Below, piece after piece: positions 26,278-37,218 of a stretch of 64,000 bases of DNA. Source of the DNA: Rhizobium sp. BK650. GTDB lineage: Bacteria; Pseudomonadota; Alphaproteobacteria; Rhizobiales; Rhizobiaceae. Position numbers and translations under genes: made by a program. The notes below the pieces were generated by a model that did no database searches, was not told where the DNA came from, and worked only from the letters and a program-made list of their open reading frames with translations. Where the stretch lies: positions 124,001 to 188,000 of the forward strand of contig NZ_JACIBK010000012.1 in the NCBI RefSeq assembly GCF_014195325.1. Reading direction: 5' to 3'. Position 1 is the first letter of the stretch. Every line of letters starts with the position of its first letter.

Positions 26278-27396
26278 CTACCGCCCTTGCGCAATTTCCG
26301 TCGTGAACTCGGCGATGCTGCGGGCATTCACGGCATCCCAATCCCATTCGATACCGATGCCGGGTTCGGAAGGGGCACTAGCGTGACCGTTTCGGATCTC
26401 CATGCCCTTGGTCGTCAGGTCTTCCAGCTGCGGGATATATTCGACATATTTGCCGTTCTGGATGGCGCAGACCAGGCTGACATGCAACTCCATCAGGAAA
26501 TGCGGGCAGACGGGGATATCGAAGGCTTCGGCCGCATGTGCCACCTTCAGCCAGGGCGTGATGCCACCGATGCGGGCGACGTCCACCTGCACGATCGAGC
26601 AGGCGCCCTTCTGCATATATTCGCGGAAATGCCGGATCGAATAAAGGGATTCACCGACGGCGATCGGTGTCGGGGTCGAGCGTGACAGCCGGATATGGCC
26701 GTCGAGATCGTCGGCCGGCAACGGCTCTTCGATCCAGGCGAGATCGAGCTCTCTCAGCCGTTCTGCGCGGCGGATCACTTCATCGACGCTAAAGCCTTGG
26801 TTGCAGTCGGTCATGATCTCGAAGCCATCGCCGAGCGCCGCACGCATCGCTGATACCCGGGCGTAGTCCTCGGCGCCGTGCGGCTTGCCGATCTTCACCT
26901 TCGACCCGGAAAAGCCCTTGGCCTTTGCCTGCAGGGCGTCTTCGACGAGCGCTTCCTTCTCGATATGCAGCCAGCCGCCTTCGGTCGTATAGAGCGGGCA
27001 GCTTTCCTTGGCGCCGCCGGCAAGTTTCCAGAGCGGCAGGCCCTGCTTCTTTGCCCTGAGATCCCAGAGCGCGGTATCGACGGCGGCAAGTGCCAGCGCC
27101 GTGATCGCACCGATCGTCGTGGCATGTGTGGCAAATTCCAGCCTGTGCCAGATCGCCTCGATGCAATCGGCATCCCCGCCGATCAGGAGCGGGGCCAGAT
27201 GGTCCGAGAGAAGCCGCATGACGGAGGAACCGCCTGTCCCGATCGTATAGGAATAACCGGTGCCGGAAGCCCCGTCGGAATCGGTGATGGTGACGATTGG
27301 CGTTTCCTGGCTGACGAAGCTCTGGATCGCATCGGTGCGCTTCACCTTCGGCGGCAGGTCCACCATGCGCAATTCGATCTTTTCAATGCGGGCCAT
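26278..27396 (-). CDS. Mandelate racemase/muconate-lactonizing-type enolase-superfamily enzyme, probable sugar-acid dehydratase
   Basis: 372 residues. The barrel carries the K-x-K motif (K166, K168), metal ligands Asp197 (MTDCNQGF), Glu223 (WIEEPL) and Glu249 (VGESLYS), and His299 (CPHFLME) facing an Asp in VDVARIGG. This is the mandelate racemase subgroup, which includes many aldonate dehydratases. With the uptake system and mutarotase in one operon, a role in catabolism of a sugar acid or deoxy-sugar is likely. The exact substrate cannot be read from sequence. Confidence 0.82.
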   Translation of the reverse strand: MARIEKIELRMVDLPPKVKRTDAIQSFVSQETPIVTITDSDGASGTGYSYTIGTGGSSVMRLLSDHLAPLLIGGDADCIEAIWHRLEFATHATTIGAITALALAAVDTALWDLRAKKQGLPLWKLAGGAKESCPLYTTEGGWLHIEKEALVEDALQAKAKGFSGSKVKIGKPHGAEDYARVSAMRAALGDGFEIMTDCNQGFSVDEVIRRAERLRELDLAWIEEPLPADDLDGHIRLSRSTPTPIAVGESLYSIRHFREYMQKGACSIVQVDVARIGGITPWLKVAHAAEAFDIPVCPHFLMELHVSLVCAIQNGKYVEYIPQLEDLTTKGMEIRNGHASAPSEPGIGIEWDWDAVNARSIAEFTTEIAQGR

Positions 27397-27404
27397 GGTT
27401 CCTC

Positions 27405-28928
<1,524 letters not shown>

Positions 28929-28929
28929 C

Positions 28930-29886
28930 TCAATCCTCCCCGACCCGAATCGCCCGGTAGCGATTGATCCAGACCGCGGCAAGGATCAGCGCGCCGAGCA
29001 GGAAGGTCACCCAGTAGGGATCGACGGCCAGCAACACCATGGCATTCTGGATGAGCCCGACCAGGAGCACGGCAATGAATGTGCCGGGGATGGAGATGGA
29101 GCCGCCGGCGAGACTGGCGCCGCCGATGATCGGTGCCGCAAAGGAAATCACCACCCAGTCCGCTCCGATCGTCGGCTGGGCAGAGCCGAGCTGGGCGACG
29201 GCCAGCACACCGGCGGTCGCGGCCAGCAGGCCTGACACGACATGGGCCATGATGGTGGCGCGGGCAACGGAAATGCCCGAAAGTTCCGCCGCATGGGCAT
29301 TGCCGCCGACCGCCAGCATGTAGCGGCCCTCGACCGTACGGGCAAAGAAGATGACGAGCAGCACGGTCACCAGCAGCGGCACGATGAGCAGGAGCGGAAA
29401 GGGTCCGAAACGGCCATTGCCGAAGGCGACGAAGGCAGGCGACAGATTGTAGAAGGGGATGGCCCTGGTGATCCCGAGATTGATGCCGGCAAAGGCCGAT
29501 CCCGTCGCAAGTGTGACGATGAAGCCGTTAATGCCGGTCCGCACCGTCAGCCAGCCATTGATAAAGCCGGCAAGACCGCCGAAGACGATGCCGATGATGA
29601 TGGCGACGATGGCCGGCAGGCCCCAGACATCCATCAGCCCGCCGGTAACGACGGCGACGAGCCCGCCGAGCGCACCGACCGAAAGGTTCATCTGGCCGAC
29701 GCCCAGCATGACCATCTGGCTGAAGGCGACGAGCAGCGAAACGCAGATGCTGCGCAGCATGACGAACCAGTTGAATTCGGTCATGAAGGCAGGCGAGGCG
29801 AAGGAAAGTGCAATACCGCCGGCAATGACACCGGCAAGGATGCCGGACCATTGCGCGCGCGCTGCGAAGGAAAGCAACGTTTTCAT
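28930..29886 (-). CDS. Sugar ABC transporter permease (RbsC/AraH type)
   Basis: 318 residues with about eight to ten membrane segments and the family loop GQMNLSVGALGGLVAVVTGG and the coupling region AEL-SGISVARATIMAHV. The start overlaps the end of the previous permease gene (ATGA). It pairs with the second permease as a heterodimer. Confidence 0.88.
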   Translation of the reverse strand: MKTLLSFAARAQWSGILAGVIAGGIALSFASPAFMTEFNWFVMLRSICVSLLVAFSQMVMLGVGQMNLSVGALGGLVAVVTGGLMDVWGLPAIVAIIIGIVFGGLAGFINGWLTVRTGINGFIVTLATGSAFAGINLGITRAIPFYNLSPAFVAFGNGRFGPFPLLLIVPLLVTVLLVIFFARTVEGRYMLAVGGNAHAAELSGISVARATIMAHVVSGLLAATAGVLAVAQLGSAQPTIGADWVVISFAAPIIGGASLAGGSISIPGTFIAVLLVGLIQNAMVLLAVDPYWVTFLLGALILAAVWINRYRAIRVGED

Positions 29887-30902
29887 GCGCGCCTCGTCTG
29901 TTCGCGGATGGCGAGTTTGGCGCGGTAGCGCTCGAAGAGGATCGCCGAGAGCAGGAAGACGCCAAGGAAGAGCTGCAGCCAGAAATTACCGACCTGCAAC
30001 ACAAGCAGGCCGCTGCGGATGGTCGCAACCAGCAGCGCTCCGATGATCGTGCCGATCACTGATACCATCCCCCCGGCAAGTGCGGTGCCGCCGATGACGG
30101 GGGCGAGGAAAGAGGGCAGCAGCCAGTCGTCACCGGCAACGGCGGGCATGGCGGCCGAAAGCCTTGATGTCAGCATCAATGCGGCAGCACCGGCAAGCAC
30201 GCCCGAGAGCACATGCACGAAGATGGTGATCCGCCCCACCGGAATACCGGACATTTCCGCCGTGCGCGCATTGGCGCCGACGGCGAGGATCTGCCGGCCG
30301 ACAACCGTATGCTTGAAGAGAATGTAGAGCAGGGTGCCGATCAGGAGGGCAACGATTGCGAGCGTCGGCACGGGGCCGAGGCCGCTGCGCCCGAAGGCGC
30401 CGAAGGTTGCCGGCAGGCCGTTTAGTGGCACGCCCTTGGTGAAGATCAGCATGCCGCCGGAAAACAGGCTGGCGCTCGCAAGCGTCACGATGAAGCTGTT
30501 GACGCCGGTCTTGACGATCGCCAACCCGTTGAGCGCGCCGAGCAAACCGCCGAAGGCGAGCGTGAGCAGGATCGCGACAGGGATAGGCAGGCCGGCCGCC
30601 TGCATGAGATGGCCGGCAATCATGACGCAGCAGACGCCGATCGCACCGACTGAAAGGTTCATGCCGCCGGTCGCCAGCACCACCATCTGGGCGAAGCCGA
30701 CGACGACGTCGATCGCGACCGAGCGGCCCATGGAATTCAGGTTGAAGCGCGACAGGAAGCCAGGCGCCAGGCTGGTGAAAACGACCCACAGGATCAGAAG
30801 GATGATCAGCAGACCCAGCTGCGCCGGCCCTCTGGTCAGCAGTCCCAGCAGGCTGTGTCTGCCTGCATCGGGGACGGGACTATCATTGTCGATGGGTGCC
30901 AT
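29883..30902 (-). CDS. Sugar ABC transporter permease (RbsC/AraH type)
   Basis: 339 residues. It has the same permease family features as its partner (GGMNLSVGAIGVCCVMIAG; AEMSGIPVGRITIFVHVLSG) and is clearly paralogous. The ATG at 30902 is chosen because the longer frame adds 74 residues unlike the family. A hairpin separates it from the binding-protein gene. Confidence 0.88.
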   Translation of the reverse strand: MAPIDNDSPVPDAGRHSLLGLLTRGPAQLGLLIILLILWVVFTSLAPGFLSRFNLNSMGRSVAIDVVVGFAQMVVLATGGMNLSVGAIGVCCVMIAGHLMQAAGLPIPVAILLTLAFGGLLGALNGLAIVKTGVNSFIVTLASASLFSGGMLIFTKGVPLNGLPATFGAFGRSGLGPVPTLAIVALLIGTLLYILFKHTVVGRQILAVGANARTAEMSGIPVGRITIFVHVLSGVLAGAAALMLTSRLSAAMPAVAGDDWLLPSFLAPVIGGTALAGGMVSVIGTIIGALLVATIRSGLLVLQVGNFWLQLFLGVFLLSAILFERYRAKLAIREQTRRA

Positions 30903-30940
30903 GCGCTCGGACGACCGGTCTCGTGGAATCGGAATGGTTG

Positions 30941-30966
30941 GGCGCGGGTGGAACGAACCCCGCGCC
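30941..30966 (-). terminator. Hairpin between binding protein and permease genes
   Basis: A perfect GGCGCGGG / CCCGCGCC stem just after the binding-protein stop. Such hairpins protect the upstream message and let only part of transcription continue, giving more binding protein than permease. Confidence 0.5.
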
Positions 30967-30973
30967 GCTCCTG

Positions 30974-31999
30974 TTACTTGCAGGAAAGGTAAGTGTCCTT
31001 GAAGCTTGTCTGCAGCTTTTTCGTCAGCGCCTTCAGATCGTCCTTGTAGCTGTCGACGTTCTTGGCAGAGATCAACAGCGTCCCGGAATCGACGAAATGC
31101 GCCGTCTGCGGCGTGGCGATCCACGGGGCATCGGCCTTGACGCTGCAGCCGCCGGCCATCTGGTCGAGCGCATAGGCGCCGATATAGGCCTGACCATAGG
31201 GGTTCTGCGCCATTGTGCCGGCGACGAAGCCGTCGCGGATTCCATCGAGGATGATCTTGTCGTCATCTATGCCGACGAGCTTGATCTTCTTGTCGCCGAG
31301 GTTCTTGAGCGCGGTCGCAGCCACGACCGAGGAAATATAGCCGGTCGCGATCAGGCCGTTGATCTTGTCTTTCTGCGCGGCAAGCAGGGCATTGATCTTC
31401 TGGTCGCCCTGTTCCTGGCTGTCGGTATCGCCGACGGTCTGCAAGAGGGTGACGGCGCCGTTCGTTTCGCCGACGGCTTTTTCGACCGCCTTGACGCGCA
31501 GCGTCGTGTTCGGATCGACGAGCAGGCCGGCAAGATGGACGATCGTGCCCTTGCCGCCCATCGCCTCGATTAGTGCCTTGGTCCCAAGGTAGGCCGATTG
31601 CGACACGTCGGTTGCCAGGCAAAGGCCGACATCGGTCGGATCCTGCGCGCAGCCGCCGAGCGCGACCGAGGGAATGCTGTTGCTCTTCATTTCTGACAAT
31701 ATGGCGTTGACGCCGACTGCGTCCCCCGGAAAGACGCCGAAGCCGTTTGTGCCTTGCGCTGCGAGGCTCTCCAGAAGCTCGGTCTGGGCCTCCAGCTTCC
31801 ATTCGCTCGGCACTTTGTATTCGACCGCGGCCATGCCGAAATCCTTGGCGGCGTCGGCGGCGGCCTGTTCCCAGGGCGCAAAATAAGGGTGGGGACCGCC
31901 CGGAACCAGGGCGATCTTGTTGTCCGAGGCGAAAGCGCTGAGCGGCGCGAGTGCCACAGAGCATGCAAGGCCTGCAGCAATGAAACTGCGAATTGTCAT
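30974..31999 (-). CDS. Sugar-binding periplasmic protein of the ABC operon
   Basis: 341 residues with a signal peptide (MTIRSFIAAGLACSVALAPL, then SAFA) and the type I periplasmic-binding fold of RbsB-like proteins: KIALVPGGPHPYFAPWEQAA, VFPGDAVGVNAIL, GKGTIVHLAGL and KLVGIDDDKIILDGI. Four cysteines (GGCAQDPTDVGLCLA, GGCSVKA and the C-terminal LSCK) may form disulphides. The ATG follows GGAGG by five bases. It is the first gene of the six-gene operon and is divergent from the esterase gene. Confidence 0.9.
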   Translation of the reverse strand: MTIRSFIAAGLACSVALAPLSAFASDNKIALVPGGPHPYFAPWEQAAADAAKDFGMAAVEYKVPSEWKLEAQTELLESLAAQGTNGFGVFPGDAVGVNAILSEMKSNSIPSVALGGCAQDPTDVGLCLATDVSQSAYLGTKALIEAMGGKGTIVHLAGLLVDPNTTLRVKAVEKAVGETNGAVTLLQTVGDTDSQEQGDQKINALLAAQKDKINGLIATGYISSVVAATALKNLGDKKIKLVGIDDDKIILDGIRDGFVAGTMAQNPYGQAYIGAYALDQMAGGCSVKADAPWIATPQTAHFVDSGTLLISAKNVDSYKDDLKALTKKLQTSFKDTYLSCK

Positions 32000-32062
32000 G
32001 ACATCCTCCCGTTTGGGCAAGCCAGTCCTCTTCCAGCCTTGCCATACCCAATCGCTAACACG

Positions 32063-32088
32063 ATCGAATATCGCATGCAATATTCGAT
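32063..32088. promoter_or_regulatory. 26-bp palindromic operator between sugar operon and esterase-GntR genes
   Basis: Two perfect half-sites ATCGAATAT / ATATTCGAT flank an eight-base centre (CGCATGCA) that is itself symmetric except for its outer pair. It lies in the 148-base divergent region. GntR-type regulators bind such sites; the tandem-HTH GntR gene two genes away is the obvious candidate. Confidence 0.65.
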
Positions 32089-32147
32089 TCTTGACTTTTT
32101 TGTCATCTTCCGGTTCCATCTCGGCAGGCAATCGGCGGGAGGAGTTG

Positions 32148-33137
32148 ATGAAGCCGCAAGAAAACCAGGCCACGGTCGATCGATCGAGGCTTCTGCCGGA
32201 ATATCGAACCCTGCTGGAGGAAGTCGATGCATTGGGCGGGCCGGCTCTGGAAACGCTTTCGCCCCAGGAAGCGCGTGCCGATTCCGAGATTCGGCTGGCT
32301 CTTCTTTGGGGGGCAAAGGACGAGGTTGCGGGTATCGACAATCTCGAAATCCCAAACGGTGGAATAGAGCTGAAGGCACGGCTTTACCGCGGGGTTGACG
32401 CCAGGCGAACCATCCTCTTCTTCCATGGCGGCGGCTGGATGGTCGGCAGTATCGAAACCCATGACGGGCCGGTGCGCACGCTTTGCAATGCGGCGCGGGC
32501 CAACGTGCTTTCGGTCGAATATCGCAAGGCGCCGGAGGCGCCGTTTCCGGGGGCATTGGAGGATGCCGAAGTGGCACTCCTGTGGCTTCGAGCAAAAGGC
32601 GAGGCACTCGGGCTTGATTCAGAGAGCCTGATCCTTGCAGGGGACAGCGCCGGCGCCAGCATCTGCGCATCGCTGGCGATCCGGGCGTGCGATCTCAAAA
32701 TCCCGCTTGCCGGCCAGGTTCTGGTCTATCCGGCAACCGACCTCGCAGGCACGACGGCGAGCCGGGCCGAATTTTCGAGCGGTTTTTCGCTGCAGCAGTC
32801 GACGATGATCTGGTTTGCGGAAAACTACCTATCAGGACGCACGCAGCCTTCCGACCCGCGTGTTTCGCCGCTGCTCGCCGCCGACCTCTCGAACTTGGCG
32901 CCGACCCTGCTGATTACCGCCGACCATGATCCGCTGCGGGACGAAGGCCGTGCTTATGCACAGCGTTTAATTGCCGCCGGAAATGACGTCTGTTACGAGG
33001 AGTGGCAGGGAACCATCCACGGTTTCTTCATCATGGATCGCGCAGGCAAGACTGCCCGCAAGTTGATCGGGCGCATCGGGGAATGGGCAGAGAGCCTTTG
33101 GAACAGATATGACGATGGCGAACGGGGCGGAGATTGA
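32148..33137 (+). CDS. Alpha/beta hydrolase, hormone-sensitive-lipase family esterase
   Basis: 329 residues. The HGGGW oxyanion motif (TILFFHGGGWMVGS), the nucleophile GDSAGAS and the late Asp (TADHDPLRDEG) and His (TIHGFFIM) complete the family IV esterase triad. The start follows GGGAGGAG. It is cytoplasmic, with no signal peptide. Since it is divergent from the sugar operon and overlaps the GntR gene, it may remove acyl groups from the imported sugar or oligosaccharide (inference). Its end overlaps the GntR start by 29 bases. Confidence 0.86.
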   Translation: MKPQENQATVDRSRLLPEYRTLLEEVDALGGPALETLSPQEARADSEIRLALLWGAKDEVAGIDNLEIPNGGIELKARLYRGVDARRTILFFHGGGWMVGSIETHDGPVRTLCNAARANVLSVEYRKAPEAPFPGALEDAEVALLWLRAKGEALGLDSESLILAGDSAGASICASLAIRACDLKIPLAGQVLVYPATDLAGTTASRAEFSSGFSLQQSTMIWFAENYLSGRTQPSDPRVSPLLAADLSNLAPTLLITADHDPLRDEGRAYAQRLIAAGNDVCYEEWQGTIHGFFIMDRAGKTARKLIGRIGEWAESLWNRYDDGERGGD

Positions 33138-34125
33138 AGCTGCCGCCACGGCTGTGCGGTCCGAGCCAATTTATCTGACGATATATCAGGTTCTTCGAGA
33201 TCATCTGGAGCGGGGTGCGCTGGCACCGGGCCTCGTTCTCGGCCAGGCGAATATCGCACGCGCTTTCAATGTCAGCCGCATTCCGGCTGGCATCGCGTTG
33301 GGGCGCCTCTTGGGGGACGGCCTCATCCACACTTTCGAGGGACGCGGTTACATCGTGCCGGGCGGCGAGCCGCTGCGCGGCGATCTTTTTGCCGCCGGCC
33401 TCGACCTTCCGCATTCACTGACCGTGCCGGTCGTCAACCGAAGGGAGCAGATCTACCCGGAGGTCGAACATGCCGTTGCCGTCTGTCTGGCCTACGGCCG
33501 CTTCCTCTTGAACGAGACGGCCCTTGCCCAGCATTACGATGTCAGCCGCACCATCGCCCATGAAGTGCTGACGCAGCTCGAGCGCAGCGGCGTCATCGAG
33601 CAGGACAGCAATAACAGGTGGTATGCCGGGCCGCTCAGCGCCAAGGTCTTTCGCCATCACTACGACATGCGCCGCTTGCTGGAACCGGAAGCCCTGCGCC
33701 AGGCCTACCCCTTCCTCGAGAAAGAGAGCCTCGAGGAGCGCAGGCAACGGCTTGTTGCCCTCGGCCCCTATCCGCAAGCGCCGGAAAGGCTCGAGCGGGT
33801 CGAAACCGACCTGCATCTTGATTCCCTCTCGGGCTGCCCCAATACGGTGCTTCTTGCGGCTGTGCGCCGAAGCCAGCGGGTGCTGATCGCCACCCATTCA
33901 ACCTTCGCGAATTTCCGTACGGAAGAGGAAATTTCAGCGATGATATCGGAACATTCGCGCGTCTATGACGCCCTGCTTGCCGACGATATCGAGGGCGCTT
34001 GCGTGGTGCTTGCCAATCACCTGCGGCGGGCGCTCGATCCTAACCTGAAGATCCTCGAGCGCCTGCCGGCCATGCCCGCGGGCCTGACGCCGCCCTACCT
34101 GATCCAGGTCAAGAGCGAGCGTTGA
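33109..34125 (+). CDS. GntR-family regulator with two winged-helix regions and FCD-like C-terminus
   Basis: 338 residues, about 100 longer than usual FadR-type proteins. A first GntR winged helix (about 20-86: PIYLTIYQVLRDHLERGAL, then GQANIARAFNVSRIPAGIAL) is followed by a second similar one (about 110-170: EVEHAVAVCLAYGRFLLNE, then ALAQHYDVSRTIAHEVLTQLE). The C-terminal part is a helical FCD-like ligand domain (RRLLEPEAL, then ISEHSRVYDALLADDIEGACVVLANHL). It probably controls the sugar operon and the esterase through the palindrome at 32063-32088. The ATG two codons later is an alternative start. Confidence 0.82.
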   Translation: MTMANGAEIEAAATAVRSEPIYLTIYQVLRDHLERGALAPGLVLGQANIARAFNVSRIPAGIALGRLLGDGLIHTFEGRGYIVPGGEPLRGDLFAAGLDLPHSLTVPVVNRREQIYPEVEHAVAVCLAYGRFLLNETALAQHYDVSRTIAHEVLTQLERSGVIEQDSNNRWYAGPLSAKVFRHHYDMRRLLEPEALRQAYPFLEKESLEERRQRLVALGPYPQAPERLERVETDLHLDSLSGCPNTVLLAAVRRSQRVLIATHSTFANFRTEEEISAMISEHSRVYDALLADDIEGACVVLANHLRRALDPNLKILERLPAMPAGLTPPYLIQVKSER

Positions 34126-34155
34126 GCTCTCACGCGTGTCGCAGGACTGCCCAAT

Positions 34156-34938
34156 TCAAGGCGATGCCAGCCGGTGGAAGATCCGCTCTATCCGGCCGAC
34201 GATCGCAAAGAAGATGATGCCAGACAGCGACGCAAGCAGCACCGCCGCAAATAGCCTTTCTGCCCGATAGTTGAACGTCGACTGGATGATGACGGCGCCA
34301 AGTCCGCGGTCTGATCCGATCCATTCCCCGACGATCGCGCCGATCACCGAGGTCGTTGCCGATATCCGCAACGAGGCGAACAGAAGCGGAACCGACCGCG
34401 GAGCTCGAAGACGCCAAAAGGTTTCCCATCCGCTTGCCGACAGAACATGCATGAGCTCCAGCTCATTGCTTGTGGCCGACGTCAAACCGCGCACCATGTT
34501 GACGAGCGTCGGGAAGAAACAGAGCAGAGCAGCAATTACCACCTTGGGAAAAACGCCAAGACCGAAGACGAGAATGATGATCGGCGCCAGCGCCAAAACC
34601 GGAATGGTATTGAAGAGTAATACGACGGGAAAATATGCCGCCCGGACACGTGGGCTGTAGACGAAAACGATGGCAAGGATCACCGCAGTCAGATTGCCGA
34701 GAAAAAAGCCAAGAAGAGCCTCGTACCAGGTAGGCAGCGCGTTCTGAACGAGGTCGCGCCATTCACTGGCGAATGTCCGCAGGACCGAAAGCGGCGTGGG
34801 GACGATATAAGCCGGGACGCCGAGCGCCGGTAGCACCCATTGCCAGACGATCAGCAATGAGGACGCGCCGGCAACTGGAAGAATAGTTGCTTCCAATAGC
34901 GAAAGTCGGTCCCTCTTCAAAGGATTACGCTCCACCAT
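34156..34938 (-). CDS. ABC transporter permease (nitrate/sulfonate/taurine type)
   Basis: 260 residues with about six membrane segments and the SsuC/TauC-type coupling loop (LMHVLSASGWETFWRLRAPRS, GAIVGEWIGSDRGLG). The start overlaps the end of the ATPase gene by 14 bases. It is the last gene of a VOC-binding protein-ATPase-permease set. Confidence 0.87.
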   Translation of the reverse strand: MVERNPLKRDRLSLLEATILPVAGASSLLIVWQWVLPALGVPAYIVPTPLSVLRTFASEWRDLVQNALPTWYEALLGFFLGNLTAVILAIVFVYSPRVRAAYFPVVLLFNTIPVLALAPIIILVFGLGVFPKVVIAALLCFFPTLVNMVRGLTSATSNELELMHVLSASGWETFWRLRAPRSVPLLFASLRISATTSVIGAIVGEWIGSDRGLGAVIIQSTFNYRAERLFAAVLLASLSGIIFFAIVGRIERIFHRLASP

Positions 34939-35710
34939 CGCGCAGCAGCTGGCGCAGTTGCGCTGCTGTCTCCTGTGCCTGCGCGCTTTCCCTGCGACAG
35001 ATGCCGTTTGCGTCCTTCAGTGACGTAAGATCGAGGAGGGCTTGGCATCTGCCAGGATTTGCGGCAAGCACCAGTACGCGCCCTCCGAGATAAATGGCCT
35101 CGGTAATGCTGTGTGTTACGAACAGGATCGTTGTATGTGTCCTGCGCCAAATGGCGAGAAGCTCATCATTGAGCCGGTCGCGGGTGATTTCGTCGAGCGC
35201 GCCGAAGGGCTCGTCCATCAGGAGGATGTCCGGCTCGCATTGCAGGGCGCGTGCAATCGAAACGCGCTGGCGCTGTCCGCCCGAAAGCTGGTTTGGGTAG
35301 CGATCCGACAGATCGGCAAGGCCAACCAGCTCCAGCCAATGGTCGGCCCTTGACTGAACCGATTTGGCGACGCGGCTCTTTCCAACTTGCAATGGCAGGC
35401 AGACATTTTCCCGCACGGTGCGCCAGGGAAGCAGGGTCGCCTCCTGGAATACAAATCCGACCTCGCGCTGCCTTCTCGCCTCCGCTGCCGGCTTCCCAAG
35501 CACGGAAAGCCGGCCGCTGAGCGGCGGCAGCAGATCGGCGATTGCGCGAAGGAGCGTGGACTTCCCGCATCCGGACGGGCCGAGGATCGTCAGAAACTCA
35601 CCTTTGGCGACGCTGAGATCGACCCCCTCCAGAACCGGCTGCGTCGACCCCGGATAACCGAGCCCAAGGCTTGCCGCCTCGATTGCGATCTTGTCTGTCA
35701 CAGGGTTCAT
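34925..35710 (-). CDS. ABC transporter ATP-binding protein (nitrate/sulfonate/taurine type)
   Basis: 261 residues with a complete cassette: Walker A GPSGCGKSTLL, Q-loop VFQEATLLPW, signature LSGGQRQRVSIARAL, Walker B ILLMDEPFGALD and the H-loop VTHSITEAIYLG. The start overlaps the binding-protein stop by four bases. Confidence 0.9.
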   Translation of the reverse strand: MNPVTDKIAIEAASLGLGYPGSTQPVLEGVDLSVAKGEFLTILGPSGCGKSTLLRAIADLLPPLSGRLSVLGKPAAEARRQREVGFVFQEATLLPWRTVRENVCLPLQVGKSRVAKSVQSRADHWLELVGLADLSDRYPNQLSGGQRQRVSIARALQCEPDILLMDEPFGALDEITRDRLNDELLAIWRRTHTTILFVTHSITEAIYLGGRVLVLAANPGRCQALLDLTSLKDANGICRRESAQAQETAAQLRQLLRDGGA

Positions 35711-36732
35711 CCGATCTTCGGACGGTCTCCTGCCGTCAGCTCCAAGATCGCCATCGAAAAGCAGTCATCGAGCTTTGGCGGGCCGGACTTGAACTGGCCG
35801 ACCTTCTCATAGACCGAGATTTGCTCGGCGATGCCATGAGGATCGAAGGTACCCCATCCATCTTTTGCCGTCGTTTCATCGAAGCTCAGTGACATGATCT
35901 GCGGTATCGTTTTCAACTCGACCGCCAGATCGAGCTGGGGATAAGCTTCGACCGTGAGCTTCACCGCATCTTCTGGATGCTCGTGCGTCCATGACCAGCC
36001 CTTGGCTATGGCACGCATTGCCTTGGCAAGCGTGTCGGCGTGTTTGCCGATCGCATCGTCGGTTGCGAAATAGACATTGGCATAAGACGGCAGTCCCGTA
36101 TCCTTCATCATCAAATCGATCCGGTCAGGCCCGATAACGGAGAGAGCCTGGGTGTTGGTAATCCAGCCTGTCACCGCATCGACCTGGCCCGTCGTTAATG
36201 GCGTCATGTCGAAACCGATATTTGTTATGGTAAGGCTCGACGGATCGATCTCATTCTTGAGAAGGATTGCATCCAGAACGTAACGGGCGGTTGGCTGAAT
36301 CCCGATGCGTTTGCCGACCATGTCCTTGACTGTGCGGATTGGTGCCTTCGGCAGCGAGTAGAACGCGAACGGTGCCATACGAAACCCGCAAGCGATGATC
36401 TTGATCGGCACCCCTGAGGCGCGTGCGAGCAGCAGCTGCGCCGAATCCGAGAATTGGCCGAGCCCGGCCTGCCCGGTAACGACCGGAGGCACGGTTGCGG
36501 AATTGGGGCCTCCGGGAGAAAACTCCACCTCCAGCCCCTCAGCCTGGAAAAATCCCTTCTTGGCGGCGACGATGTCTCCGATCTGACCGTTGCTCATCAG
36601 CCAATCGTACTTGATGACCACTTTTGCGCTTTGGGCGTTTGCCCTGTTGGGCGCGACGATACTTAGCCCGCCGGATAGAGCAGAAAGTATAAGCGCACCG
36701 TTGGCCAGAAATCTGCGTCGGTTCATCGTCAT
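35707..36732 (-). CDS. ABC substrate-binding protein, NMT1/SsuA-like
   Basis: About 341 residues with an N-terminal Tat-like signal (MNRRRFLANGALILSALSGG) and the SsuA/ThiY-type fold: YDWLMSNGQIGDIVAAKKG, GPNSATVPPVVTGQAGLGQF and DMVGKRIGIQPTARYVLDAIL. These proteins bind aromatic or sulfonated acids, thiamine precursors or similar; the ligand here is unknown. Three ATGs (36738, 36732, 36726) are close together; 36732 has the best spacing to AGGGGA. Confidence 0.85.
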   Translation of the reverse strand: MTMNRRRFLANGALILSALSGGLSIVAPNRANAQSAKVVIKYDWLMSNGQIGDIVAAKKGFFQAEGLEVEFSPGGPNSATVPPVVTGQAGLGQFSDSAQLLLARASGVPIKIIACGFRMAPFAFYSLPKAPIRTVKDMVGKRIGIQPTARYVLDAILLKNEIDPSSLTITNIGFDMTPLTTGQVDAVTGWITNTQALSVIGPDRIDLMMKDTGLPSYANVYFATDDAIGKHADTLAKAMRAIAKGWSWTHEHPEDAVKLTVEAYPQLDLAVELKTIPQIMSLSFDETTAKDGWGTFDPHGIAEQISVYEKVGQFKSGPPKLDDCFSMAILELTAGDRPKIG

Positions 36733-36786
36733 TGCCATTCCCCTTTTTGTTAACGCCCTTTCGGGCATTGGCGGCAGAGACCTTTA

Positions 36787-37218
36787 CTAGTCGATATCGC
36801 CCACAGGCCCACCTTCGGCCCAGGCATAGAGTTCCCAGAGATTGTCATCAGGATCTGCGAAGTAGCAGCAGCGCGCATTCCAGCTGTAATCCTGGGGAGG
36901 CCCCTGGAAGGCGACGCCGGCAGCTGCAAGCTCGGCGTAGGCCGCGTCAACGGCGGCGGGAGAAGAAAGCTCGATCGCAGCGCAGGCCTTGTGAACTCCG
37001 GGCGGGGCCTTCAGGCCGGATACGCCGGTGTTTTGGGCAATATGGTCGATCTCCCAAAGGGCAAGCGTAACGCCCGCACCCTTGAAATCGGCAAAGCCTG
37101 GAGCGCGCCGGCGTGGCCTGAAGCCGAGGCTATCGACGTAGAAGGCTGCCGCCCGGTCAATGTCTTCGACCAGAAAGCAAATATCGGTGATTGGATTAAC
37201 TTGCGCGAAGGCAGCCAT
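36787..37218 (-). CDS. VOC-superfamily (glyoxalase/dioxygenase-like) protein
   Basis: 143 residues with the paired beta-alpha-beta-beta-beta modules of VOC proteins: PITDICFLVEDIDRAAAFYVDSLGF, and the second half ending CYFADPDDNLWELYAW, where the last Glu is a typical metal ligand. It may be a glyoxalase, dioxygenase or binding protein. It is the first gene before the ABC set, GGGAG upstream of the ATG, so it probably acts on the imported compound. A CGATTT-CA-AAATCG palindrome lies upstream at 37264-37277. Confidence 0.82.
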   Translation of the reverse strand: MAAFAQVNPITDICFLVEDIDRAAAFYVDSLGFRPRRRAPGFADFKGAGVTLALWEIDHIAQNTGVSGLKAPPGVHKACAAIELSSPAAVDAAYAELAAAGVAFQGPPQDYSWNARCCYFADPDDNLWELYAWAEGGPVGDID

